From Bacilli bacterium (GTDB lineage: Bacteria > Bacillota_I > Bacilli_A > RF39 > UBA660), in the NCBI GenBank assembly GCA_017886705.1, contig JAGHJJ010000099.1:1-38204 (forward strand): a DNA stretch of 38,204 nt, read 5' to 3'. Positions within the stretch are counted from its first letter, which is position 1. Every line of letters starts with the position of its first letter. A program made the translations under genes and the position numbers. This document shows, one piece after another, positions 7,413 to 15,903 of the stretch. The notes beneath the pieces were generated by a model. It was not told the DNA's origin. It made no database searches and saw nothing but the letters and a program-made list of their open reading frames with translations.

Positions 7413-9020
7413 CTATTCTAAATTATCTAATGAAGAAAAATCTACAGTAGAAGGCAAACTAATCGTTTGATTTATAGATTGATTATCATTTGCAGATGGA
7501 ACTAATCCAGACATATTATCAGCGTGAGATGCAGTAGGCATATTACTAACATCAGTAACATTTTGATTAACAGAAGCTTCTACAGAAGCCGTAGGCGATT
7601 CAATATTTGAAACCGTAACTACTGGCGTTGAAGCAACAACTTCTGCATCTTGTACTGGAACAGAGATAGCATCGTTACTTTCACTATTCACCTCAGCCGG
7701 TTGAATGGTTACTTCTCCAACAGAAATTGGTAAATCAACAGAACCACCACTTTGGCCTTCTTCTTCACTAGCATCATCAGAAGTAGAATTATCAGTTTCT
7801 ATTTGAATATCATTAGCAATATTAGAAGAAGTAGCAGAATCATTAGAAACATTAACATTTTCAGCAGTATCAACATTAGTATTAGTATCGCTATTATCAC
7901 TAGTATCGTGATGATTCTCCATATATTCTTCTCTTTCAAGATCATCCTTAAAAGGTAAATCATCATTCAAACGTTGAGTAATAGAACTAATGTCAATATT
8001 TTGATTCTCTAAGTATTCAATTAAATGAGGACTAGGTTTACGCATAACAGGTTCTTGACCAAATAATTTTTGATATATAATCCTACATTGTGGTTTATTA
8101 TTTTCATCAACATAAAATTCACAAACCTCATCAACTTCTCTATGGAATTTACCCTTTTCCTTACTATAGTAGGCCTTAATATGCACACCAATTTGAATAT
8201 ATCGATAAATTGTATTTAAAAATTGATTAACATCTAAATCAGTCTCCATCAAACTATACATACGATAAGGAATAGCCGAAGCTTTATCTGCATGGATAGT
8301 AGATAAAATATTATGTCCTGATGAAATAGAGTTACGTACCGCCGAAACAGCCTCAGCACTACGAACCTCGGATAATAATATCCATTTAGGATTCTGACGC
8401 ATACAAGTAACCAAAACGTCTGTATAACTAGCAACATTATTAGTTTTCATAGCAACAATATCACGTTGTGGAAAGATACGATCCAAGTGTAACTCCAACG
8501 TATCCTCAATAGTAATAATTTTCTCATCCGTACGTGTATGAGCAGCAAGATATTTAACAAACTCAGTCTTACCAGAACCAGTCTCTCCACAAACGATAAT
8601 GTTACAATGACCTTCAACACACTTAATTAAAATATCATGAATATCTTGAGTAAAGTAATCATCCTTCAACAACTTATCCTTTTCAAGTCTAATCTTAGCA
8701 GGAGTTTTACGAATAACCATAGCAATTCCATTGGTAGCAATAGAAGGATGAACAAAGTTCAAACGTAATTCAGTAGATTCAGCATCCAAAAATGGTTTAG
8801 CATTATTGAATGTTGTTCCCATGACATTAGAACATTGAAAAGCAAGCTTTTCAATAAATTCAGGAGTAAGACCTTGAACTTCTACTCGCAAAGATCCTTG
8901 TGTTAAAGATCGAACCCAGATTTGCCCATTATTATCAAAAGAAATATCTGTAATATCATCATTATCTAATAAAGGTCGTAATGGCCCAAAATCAAGTTTA
9001 TCAAAAATATTTTCGTTCAT
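7413..9020 (-). CDS. tadA: TadA/CpaF-type assembly ATPase with unusual acidic tail
   Basis: This 535-residue ATPase belongs to the VirB11/CpaF superfamily, which powers Tad pili and related secretion. An N-terminal domain (about 1-120) is followed by the Walker A GETGSGKT at 145-152, an acidic strand IITIEDTLELHL at 168-179, a Walker B-like WILLSEVR at 213-220 and the His box GHNILSTIHA at 235-244. The catalytic core therefore looks intact. From about 370 to 535 there is a low-complexity extension rich in Ser, Asn, Asp, Thr and Val that contains no Lys, Arg, Cys, Trp or Tyr. Ordinary CpaF/TadA proteins end soon after the core. An AAGGAG site precedes the ATG. It is first of the tadA-tadB-tadC set. 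Confidence 0.9.
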   Translation of the reverse strand: MNENIFDKLDFGPLRPLLDNDDITDISFDNNGQIWVRSLTQGSLRVEVQGLTPEFIEKLAFQCSNVMGTTFNNAKPFLDAESTELRLNFVHPSIATNGIAMVIRKTPAKIRLEKDKLLKDDYFTQDIHDILIKCVEGHCNIIVCGETGSGKTEFVKYLAAHTRTDEKIITIEDTLELHLDRIFPQRDIVAMKTNNVASYTDVLVTCMRQNPKWILLSEVRSAEAVSAVRNSISSGHNILSTIHADKASAIPYRMYSLMETDLDVNQFLNTIYRYIQIGVHIKAYYSKEKGKFHREVDEVCEFYVDENNKPQCRIIYQKLFGQEPVMRKPSPHLIEYLENQNIDISSITQRLNDDLPFKDDLEREEYMENHHDTSDNSDTNTNVDTAENVNVSNDSATSSNIANDIQIETDNSTSDDASEEEGQSGGSVDLPISVGEVTIQPAEVNSESNDAISVPVQDAEVVASTPVVTVSNIESPTASVEASVNQNVTDVSNMPTASHADNMSGLVPSANDNQSINQTISLPSTVDFSSLDNLE

Positions 9021-9054
9021 ATGCCCAACTCCTTCTTATTCTTCATAAATAACT

Positions 9055-9858
9055 CTACATACCTTCATCCCAATAAGTAACAGTATTAATCCAATCACGT
9101 AAAGTAGTACTACTAATTTCCAAGTCTCCTGGTTCATCTTTCAAACTTTCATTTGTAGGAACTGGAACAAGCTCAGAGTCATAAGTTTGTAGATAACTAG
9201 CTTTCTTTAATAAAAGATAATGTTCTTCTGGAACTGCAAACACAATCATTGCCGGTGTTCTTTGCTCATCCAAATTAGTAAATACTGGTTGACCAGAAGA
9301 ATCTTTAACAGCCAAAACTTTAACATTTTCAACAAGTTTTCCATACATAATTTCATCATTAGTTGCAGTTTGACCTTCAGCCACTTTATGAACAGCTTTT
9401 AAATAAATATCAATATAATTACCAGGATAAATTGAGTTACCATAAGTACTTTCAATATTAACTGGCATGTTATATAAAACATAACCTTTTGGATAATCCA
9501 AAATAATATTTGCAGGTAATTGTTCTTTCTCTACGACTTGACGAGTAAAAAACAAACTTCCTTCTGGAATTAAAGTATCTGCATTAGAATACTTATCAAT
9601 AACTTCAGCCTGATTCGTAATAACATCATCACTAACCATAGAAGGTGGAACTTGCATAGTTCCCACCATATCCTCCGTAATTTGTGTTCCCGGATTAATT
9701 TGCTCTCTAGCATATGGAACATTAATAGGGTTTACTGCTGCATTAACACGCATAGTATAAGCAATATAAAGCACTATGACAGCAAGAACAGCACCAACAA
9801 CAGTAACTGTATTTTTATTTGATAAAAACTTCTTTATTCCGTTAGTAAAATTTCCCAT
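9055..9858 (-). CDS. cpaB: CpaB/RcpC-like pilus assembly protein (SAF domain)
   Basis: This 267-residue protein has one N-terminal membrane helix (about 17-36), a SAF domain (about 43-110, with NVPYAREQINPGTQITEDM and IPEGSLFFTRQVV) and a second β-rich domain (about 120-225) typical of CpaB/RcpC. In Gram-negative Tad systems CpaB links the pilus to the envelope. In this Gram-positive setting it probably acts in or just outside the membrane. The start has a GAGGAGAGG site and the gene lies just upstream of tadA in the same operon. Confidence 0.8.
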   Translation of the reverse strand: MGNFTNGIKKFLSNKNTVTVVGAVLAVIVLYIAYTMRVNAAVNPINVPYAREQINPGTQITEDMVGTMQVPPSMVSDDVITNQAEVIDKYSNADTLIPEGSLFFTRQVVEKEQLPANIILDYPKGYVLYNMPVNIESTYGNSIYPGNYIDIYLKAVHKVAEGQTATNDEIMYGKLVENVKVLAVKDSSGQPVFTNLDEQRTPAMIVFAVPEEHYLLLKKASYLQTYDSELVPVPTNESLKDEPGDLEISSTTLRDWINTVTYWDEGM

Positions 9859-9876
9859 TTTATCCTCTCCTCCTTT

Positions 9877-10338
9877 TTATTCAATTGCCTTTCCAAAATC
9901 ACTTTCAATATCTTTAAGTTCATTAGTAACTAATTGATCCTTATCGTAAGTATTTTCTAATATTGCATCTAATTGTGTTGACATTTCTAAATTATCACCA
10001 TTAAAACTCAAAACAGTAGAAGAATCAACCTTAACACTAACCTTAGGAGGAACTTCGTTTAAATCATAAAAGGCTACTTGATAGTTTCTAGTATTATCAA
10101 CTGAATCAGCAAACCTACGAAGAAAACTTTCAACAAATTTCTCCTTATCAATACGAAGCAATCCGTTTTCTCGATAATACTTAACGTCAATTGCATCAAC
10201 CATAGCCGCTTCACTAGTTTCTTTCACCAGGTAGTAATCCAACTCACTACCTGATGAATAATTAGTGATAATATTAATCATTAATAACGTAGCTAAACTT
10301 AAAATGATAATACCAACAGTTAACATCGCTTTATTCAT
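9877..10338 (-). CDS. Small single-helix membrane protein, pseudopilin-like
   Basis: This 153-residue protein begins with a hydrophobic helix almost at the N-terminus (about 5-25, LTVGIIILSLATLLMINII), followed by a polar extracytoplasmic domain starting ELDYYLVKETSEAAMVDAID. That arrangement, a helix continuing into an amphipathic stretch with small residues, resembles TadE/TadF-type pseudopilins. The gene sits between the giant exported protein and cpaB. Its GGGGGATG ribosome-binding site lies in the last codons of the upstream gene, so translation is probably coupled. I do not recognise the specific family; a minor-pilin role is inferred from topology and place. Confidence 0.5.
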   Translation of the reverse strand: MNKAMLTVGIIILSLATLLMINIITNYSSGSELDYYLVKETSEAAMVDAIDVKYYRENGLLRIDKEKFVESFLRRFADSVDNTRNYQVAFYDLNEVPPKVSVKVDSSTVLSFNGDNLEMSTQLDAILENTYDKDQLVTNELKDIESDFGKAIE

Positions 10339-10341
10339 AAA

Positions 10342-13284
10342 TTACTCATCCCCCTGTCCTTCATTATTTATACCAGGTTTACCTTTAACCACAACAGCAT
10401 CACCAATTACATTCCATAAATCACTATAATAAACAGTAACTCCATTTTTGACTCTAGCATCTCCATCAAAATCCGTATATTTCTTATTTCTATTAAATTC
10501 ACGAATCTTAGCTAATGTCTCAGTATCTAAAACAAACTTATAATCTACATAAGTATCTCCATTATATATAGTAGACTGTCTTTGTTGAATATTATTGATT
10601 AAAGATAATGGATCAATTTTATAATCTGGATTCTTAGCATTTAATGTCGTTAATATAGAAGTATCCTCAGAATCAATTCCTAATGTCCAATTGTATCCTG
10701 GTTGACGTCCAACACCAACAATAGATGGCGTATTATCTTCAGATTTATTATCAGTTTCAGGGAACATATCAGAAGTATCTATAATTCTAAATGCGTAATC
10801 TCTAGTAGAAATCGTTGTTGGAGGATCTTCTTCATCACCAGGAGGATTACCACCAGGAGGATCACCACCAGGAGGATCCAAACAACATCCATTTTGATCA
10901 AGATCACAAACTTCATTTCTAAGTGCATAGAAGCATTCGAAATCAAAGTTCCATCCAAAATATCCAAAGTCTGTAGTAGAAGCATGAATATTATAATTAA
11001 TACTATTAGAGATTTGATCTGGTGGATAGCAACTATCTCCTACTTCACTCCATTCCCACCAAATAGTGTTAACACTCTTAGCATCTAATGGAACACAGAA
11101 TTTATCTTCTTTTAAATGCCATGCCTTATTACCTGATTTATCAACAAAAGTAATATCTCCTGTTTTATTATTAATCCAAGTACCAGGGAAACTCCACTCT
11201 GCTTGATACCAATTTCTATTATTTGAATCAACATAGCATCCATCATATCCAAGATAATCTTTATCATCACTCAAGAAAATCTCTGTACGACCAGGACTAG
11301 CGGTTTCTTGACCTTTACCAAGACTAGGTAATTTTGATGGTTCACTAGAATTATAAGGGAAAGAAATGGTTTCTTTCTTTTCAGCACCATTAACATCATG
11401 TGTATAATCAACACTGATTTCAAAATAAGCAGTCTTAGTAGTACAACTAGCAGAAGCTTGACATTGAGAAATAGCCTGATTATATTTCTTCATATTTTGT
11501 ACAGTATCTTTAGCAGCATCTTCTTCATTCATATAACTATTTGCAGTACAATCATTCTTTTCCCAAAAGCAATTATCACTACAAAAGTTACCATTACCTC
11601 TATTACGACGTTTAAATCCATTCTCACGAGCAGCATATCTACCATGATCAGTACAAGTTCTTGATGCTTCAACATCATGATAATAACGAGCATAAGTGTA
11701 AAAATCTTCAGCAGATACCCAAACAATAGAACCATTTTCCCATTGATAACGTCCTGAATAACCAGGGAAACCAGCCGTATCACAAGAATCAGTAGCAGCA
11801 TTATAACCTAATCTTTTTGCTTGAACATCATAATGAAAAGCTAATGGATCAAGCGAATTATCTGATTTTCCATAGACTTCTTGATAACACTGATTACTAC
11901 ATTTTGTAGAATATTTTCCACCATCACATTCTGCAATACATTGTTCAAACTCATCATTTGGTCCACCTTGATGTTCATGACCTGCTGGATTATCAGATCC
12001 ACTAGAATCTTGGCATACAGGAGTTGGAGAACATATACCAGGAGTCGTAGGAGCATGAATACCAGAAATATCAGATTCACATACTACTCTACTAGTAACC
12101 TTAACTTTATATTCAAAACAAAGTCCGGCTTTGGAAGCAACTGGAGGTCCATATTCCACAACAACAGATTCTTCACACGTTCTTTTACAAGCTCCTCCTG
12201 AAACAGTCTCTGTATTACCAGGATGATCAATATCGGTACCTGTATAATGATATGTATAATTAACACCCTCAGAATCTTCTTCTTTAGCATAATAATAATC
12301 TTTATTAACATAATAAGCGTCCCCTGTAGTACCAGTTGCTCTTTTCTGCCAATCACAAACCATGCCAAAACGAGAATCATCTAAACTACCATCTGAAACT
12401 CTACTTGTATAATCATGACCTAAAGCCAAAGCCTTATTTTTTGCATCATTAAATGCTGCCATAAAATCTTCAGATACTGGAGTTTGATCATAATTACCAC
12501 TTGCTTCTTTTAAACGATAAATATCAATTGCCGAACGAATCATAGAAGCTACTTGTTTTTCAGTATAGTTAAATTGAACATTACTAGGACTAAAACAATA
12601 AGAAAGAACATTTTCATATTCATTTTTACCATTAATATCTACTGCAGCATAATTATACTTTTCAAACTCACTCTGACTAACACCTGCACCAGATAAAGAT
12701 GAACTATATTGATTATAGTTAGTACCATCTCTAAAAGCAGCACAGATACCATTATAATTATTATTTGAAAAAGTTATATTTGTAATAGATTGATATAAAT
12801 TCAAAGTAACTGTTTCAGTATAAGTTCCACCTTGTTTACCCTGTTGTTCTAACGCTTCTGCATCTGCGTAAGAAAGACATTTATCATCAGTCTCCACTAA
12901 TCGCAGATTTAACATAACATCTGCAGTTACATTCTGATAATGAAATGAAATAGGATGACCAGGAGTAATTACTCCAGCTTTTGTAGGATCCTCAACAAAA
13001 GCTGATGGCATACTTACAGCTCCTACAACAAATGCTCCACGATCAACACTAATAGTAACAGTTCTATTAGCTCCGAGTTTAACGGCTATATTATAATAAC
13101 CAGTCATATGTGAACAATTTTCTCCAGTAGTAGTTTTATTTGCTTTTACATCTCTACGCTCAACTTCTGCATCTGAAGAAGTATCTGAAACAAAACTCAT
13201 CATTTCGCGAAAACCAAAAAAAGCAACAAATACCAACACAATAACCAAAAAAGCCCTTTTTATAATCTTCTTATGCTTTTCCAT
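10342..13284 (-). CDS. Very large cysteine-rich exported protein of the pilus operon
   Basis: This protein of about 980 residues has a basic N-terminus (MEKHKKIIKR), one hydrophobic helix (about 12-28) and an extracellular remainder. The ATG at 13284 is preferred because a GGCGGGGAAAAG site precedes it; it overlaps the sortase stop by 14 bases. About 29 cysteines are spread over the first ~800 residues, often paired (GACKRTC, GICSPTPVC, KCSNQC, FCSDNC). A Gly/Pro hinge (CCLDPPGGDPPGGNPPGDEE, about residues 795-815) then leads into a cysteine-free C-terminal domain of about 165 residues. There is no LPXTG-like sorting signal or C-terminal anchor, so the N-terminal helix may be the anchor. It could be a pilus-associated adhesin or tip protein, which is an inference from size, export and position. 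No known family is recognised. Confidence 0.6.
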   Translation of the reverse strand: MEKHKKIIKRAFLVIVLVFVAFFGFREMMSFVSDTSSDAEVERRDVKANKTTTGENCSHMTGYYNIAVKLGANRTVTISVDRGAFVVGAVSMPSAFVEDPTKAGVITPGHPISFHYQNVTADVMLNLRLVETDDKCLSYADAEALEQQGKQGGTYTETVTLNLYQSITNITFSNNNYNGICAAFRDGTNYNQYSSSLSGAGVSQSEFEKYNYAAVDINGKNEYENVLSYCFSPSNVQFNYTEKQVASMIRSAIDIYRLKEASGNYDQTPVSEDFMAAFNDAKNKALALGHDYTSRVSDGSLDDSRFGMVCDWQKRATGTTGDAYYVNKDYYYAKEEDSEGVNYTYHYTGTDIDHPGNTETVSGGACKRTCEESVVVEYGPPVASKAGLCFEYKVKVTSRVVCESDISGIHAPTTPGICSPTPVCQDSSGSDNPAGHEHQGGPNDEFEQCIAECDGGKYSTKCSNQCYQEVYGKSDNSLDPLAFHYDVQAKRLGYNAATDSCDTAGFPGYSGRYQWENGSIVWVSAEDFYTYARYYHDVEASRTCTDHGRYAARENGFKRRNRGNGNFCSDNCFWEKNDCTANSYMNEEDAAKDTVQNMKKYNQAISQCQASASCTTKTAYFEISVDYTHDVNGAEKKETISFPYNSSEPSKLPSLGKGQETASPGRTEIFLSDDKDYLGYDGCYVDSNNRNWYQAEWSFPGTWINNKTGDITFVDKSGNKAWHLKEDKFCVPLDAKSVNTIWWEWSEVGDSCYPPDQISNSINYNIHASTTDFGYFGWNFDFECFYALRNEVCDLDQNGCCLDPPGGDPPGGNPPGDEEDPPTTISTRDYAFRIIDTSDMFPETDNKSEDNTPSIVGVGRQPGYNWTLGIDSEDTSILTTLNAKNPDYKIDPLSLINNIQQRQSTIYNGDTYVDYKFVLDTETLAKIREFNRNKKYTDFDGDARVKNGVTVYYSDLWNVIGDAVVVKGKPGINNEGQGDE

Positions 13285-14077
13285 TCTTTTCCCCGCCTTC
13301 CATAATATCTTTAACCTCTTCATACTTTTCAGTTGGAACCACATCATAGTTTAACTTTAACTCACCTTTACGAACTAATCTTGCATCTACCTTAAACTCA
13401 ATATTATTATAATGTCCATACATTCTAGTACAAGTAACCAAAGATAAAATTTTATCATTTTCATCAACATCTATATCAAACTGAAAGAGACTATCATCAA
13501 GAGACTGCTTAATATACTGTCTCATTTCTTTTTTACTTAAGTTCTCTTTAGTATACTTAGGAATATCATCATCTTCTGGATAAGAAACAGCAAATATTTT
13601 ATAAATATAATCTTCACCATTTGCTGTATATTGAATATATTTATTTTCTTTTACAAAATCTAAATAAGTAAAACTCATCAATTGTTCAAACCTTGTATGT
13701 CTACTATCAGCAACCAAAGGATTAGAAGAAAGATTTAAAATGTTATGTCCACTAACCGTAATTTGATTTAAAAGTTCATCAGCATCCACTTCATTCCAAA
13801 GAAAGCTATCTGTCTTATCTGAAAAGTCATAATAGGGAGCATAAATAATAGGAAAATCAATATTTGTACCCTGAACCCTAAGCCATCCTGTAGTAGTGTA
13901 ATCTTCTGTATCATGCTTTGCATACTTTTCTATTTTTTCCACTCTAGACTCTATTGGATAATAATCATAGAACAACAAGAACAAGACAGCACATAGTAAA
14001 CACAAAAAAGAAAGAATTCCTAAAAATAGAAATAACTTCTTTTTGCGCATAATAATCTTCTTACTCCGCATCTTCAT
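13271..14077 (-). CDS. Class B-like sortase
   Basis: This membrane-anchored cysteine transpeptidase has about 268 residues. A basic N-terminus and one long hydrophobic helix (about 14-37) precede the sortase fold. The segment GWLRVQGTNIDFPIIY, the catalytic His in VSGHNILN (His111), the Cys in LSLVTCTR (Cys216) and the Arg in VDARLVRKGE (Arg233) form the expected triad and resemble class B sortases. The ATG at 14077 has the best spacing from the AGGTGAT site; upstream GTG and ATG codons are possible. The gene lies between the Ig/repeat protein and the giant cysteine-rich protein and overlaps the latter. No protein in the window carries a clear sorting signal, so the substrate is unknown: pilin linkage or anchoring of a protein encoded elsewhere. 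Confidence 0.85.
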   Translation of the reverse strand: MKMRSKKIIMRKKKLFLFLGILSFLCLLCAVLFLLFYDYYPIESRVEKIEKYAKHDTEDYTTTGWLRVQGTNIDFPIIYAPYYDFSDKTDSFLWNEVDADELLNQITVSGHNILNLSSNPLVADSRHTRFEQLMSFTYLDFVKENKYIQYTANGEDYIYKIFAVSYPEDDDIPKYTKENLSKKEMRQYIKQSLDDSLFQFDIDVDENDKILSLVTCTRMYGHYNNIEFKVDARLVRKGELKLNYDVVPTEKYEEVKDIMEGGEKNGKA

Positions 14078-14090
14078 ATGCATCACCTAC

Positions 14091-15893
14091 TTACTTCGTT
14101 ATAATATATGGATCTTGAGAAGTACCTTTACCACGAACAACAACACAATTCTTATCTAAATAACCTACTGGACGCACTCCATATTCACCATAATCATATA
14201 AATCTCCATACATAACAACGCCTATATCAGAAACAACTGCTTTTGTATATTGTCTCTTAGAAGAATTAATTAACCAGTAAGATTTCATAGCAACTGAATC
14301 ATAATCAAAAGCACTAAACATTTCATACATATCAGGAGCAGCAAGTTTCACTTTATACTTCTTAGTACTACTCTCTTTACCATAATTAATATTTCCTTTA
14401 TAAATAGGCACTTCGATTTGTTTATTTACAAAATACTCTGTATCCACAAACTGACTAGCTTGATTTTTAATAAAGTAACCAACATTTCCTTTTTGTGTTG
14501 GATTATATATTTTAGCAGTAGCATCAGTATTATATAAAGTTAAAACTCTTTCACCATTATTATAAAGTGTTGTATTAGCAATAACTTTAGTAGTACCATC
14601 ACTATCAGTATCAACAATTCTCCATAATATACCAGAATAAGAAATATATTCTCCACTATATCTAGTATTAACTAAATCATTAGTTTTAGCAGAAGTAAAG
14701 TCACCAATGGAATAAGGGTTTTCCTTAGTACCATCACCAGAAACTACTAAACTATCTCCCTTAATAGTAATTACTGGACGTACTCCAAAATTATAATCTT
14801 TACTAAAGCTCATATAATGAACATCTGTATTAAAGAAAACATTTCTAACGGTATAAGCTTCCGCATCATTTTTACTATTTCTTACCCAAGAAATACTACG
14901 AGGATATAAATAATTACCCGATGCATCATTCGCCTGATTAATATCACTAGCAGACAAAATAGAAACTTCCTGTTCATCTGTATAAGAATTACATTCTATC
15001 ATACTACCAACATTTCCATCATCAGTACTCATATTACAATACTTATTTTTAACAATATATTTCTTAGATTCCTTAGTTAAATGATCATAATAATATTCTA
15101 ACCATTCATCTATCGCAGAATAATTAACATTACTAACATCTTGATAAGCAACAATCTTTACATTCTCACCATCAAGACCAACAATTCTAAATAACATTCC
15201 TGAAAAATACATATAATTTGCAGGATCATTTCCAGTATAAATACCAGAATCATTTGTAGTTTTCTTCACAAGACTTTCAAGTCTAGATACAACATTAACT
15301 TTTCTAACTTTTCTAGTCTCATTATTTAGACTATCTTTAACACTGTAAACAACTTCATAGCTACCAGTAACATCCGTATTAACTTTACTAGAATCAATAG
15401 TAACATCATCAACATTCATCTTACCATCAGAATTATCAACAACACTCTTAACACCCAACTCTTTATATTTGCTACCTTGGTCAATAGTAATAGAGTCATC
15501 ACCATTTAAAGTTATCTCAGGTCCTTTATGGTCAACAATAGAAGAAATAACTCCACATTTTAAATAAGTATAATATTTATATTCACCATCTTCTCTTCTA
15601 ACCTTTACCCAACTTTCGGTAATAGAACATGGTTTCTTAGAAAAAGGAACATAAAAATCCTCTTTTAAATATGACTGGTCAAACAAATCTTGAACACTAA
15701 CTGTCTTAACTCTAGTACCTGTAGGCAATTGACTAGAATTAATTTCAAAATATCTTTTAGCAGCAGCTTCCACTTGACTTTCATAACCTTTAAAAGTAAA
15801 TAATGGTCCTAAAACTAAAAACCATAAAAATAACGCTACAACAATAACAACAATAGCAAACTTAAGATATTTTGTCATCTTTTTCTTATCCAT
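14091..15893 (-). CDS. Membrane-anchored multidomain surface protein (Ig-like plus two repeats)
   Basis: This 600-residue protein has a membrane helix near the N-terminus (about 12-33). An amphipathic region (ESQVEAAAKRYFEI) and a small Cys-containing domain (about 38-113) resemble the head of a pseudopilin. Next comes an Ig/HYR-like domain (about 118-200, GPEITLNGDDSITIDQGSKY ... TGSYEVVYSVKD). Two copies of a ~190-residue module follow, each starting with an [FY]SG-[MI]-L-[FW]-RIV motif and ending GVRPV ... G-x-GT...PY-[SI]-I. The repeats resemble domains of unknown function common in gut Firmicutes surface proteins, with a GVRPV end reminiscent of formylglycine-generating-enzyme/C-lectin folds. 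It is the second gene of the Tad/sortase operon and probably displays binding modules at the surface. Confidence 0.6.
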   Translation of the reverse strand: MDKKKMTKYLKFAIVVIVVALFLWFLVLGPLFTFKGYESQVEAAAKRYFEINSSQLPTGTRVKTVSVQDLFDQSYLKEDFYVPFSKKPCSITESWVKVRREDGEYKYYTYLKCGVISSIVDHKGPEITLNGDDSITIDQGSKYKELGVKSVVDNSDGKMNVDDVTIDSSKVNTDVTGSYEVVYSVKDSLNNETRKVRKVNVVSRLESLVKKTTNDSGIYTGNDPANYMYFSGMLFRIVGLDGENVKIVAYQDVSNVNYSAIDEWLEYYYDHLTKESKKYIVKNKYCNMSTDDGNVGSMIECNSYTDEQEVSILSASDINQANDASGNYLYPRSISWVRNSKNDAEAYTVRNVFFNTDVHYMSFSKDYNFGVRPVITIKGDSLVVSGDGTKENPYSIGDFTSAKTNDLVNTRYSGEYISYSGILWRIVDTDSDGTTKVIANTTLYNNGERVLTLYNTDATAKIYNPTQKGNVGYFIKNQASQFVDTEYFVNKQIEVPIYKGNINYGKESSTKKYKVKLAAPDMYEMFSAFDYDSVAMKSYWLINSSKRQYTKAVVSDIGVVMYGDLYDYGEYGVRPVGYLDKNCVVVRGKGTSQDPYIITK

Positions 15894-15903
15894 AGAACTC
15901 TCC

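Noticed and set aside
10702-11664. Open reading frames of 88-128 codons on the plus strand inside the giant exported protein gene
   Set aside because: They lie opposite a well-supported gene with signal anchor and ribosome-binding site, have biased Ile/Ser/Thr/Arg composition typical of antisense frames, and show no family motif or start signal.
15720-15740. LPTGT in the Ig/repeat protein as a sortase sorting signal
   Set aside because: It lies near residue 56, far from the C-terminus, and no hydrophobic helix and basic tail follow. The spelling is LPTGT, not LPXTG.
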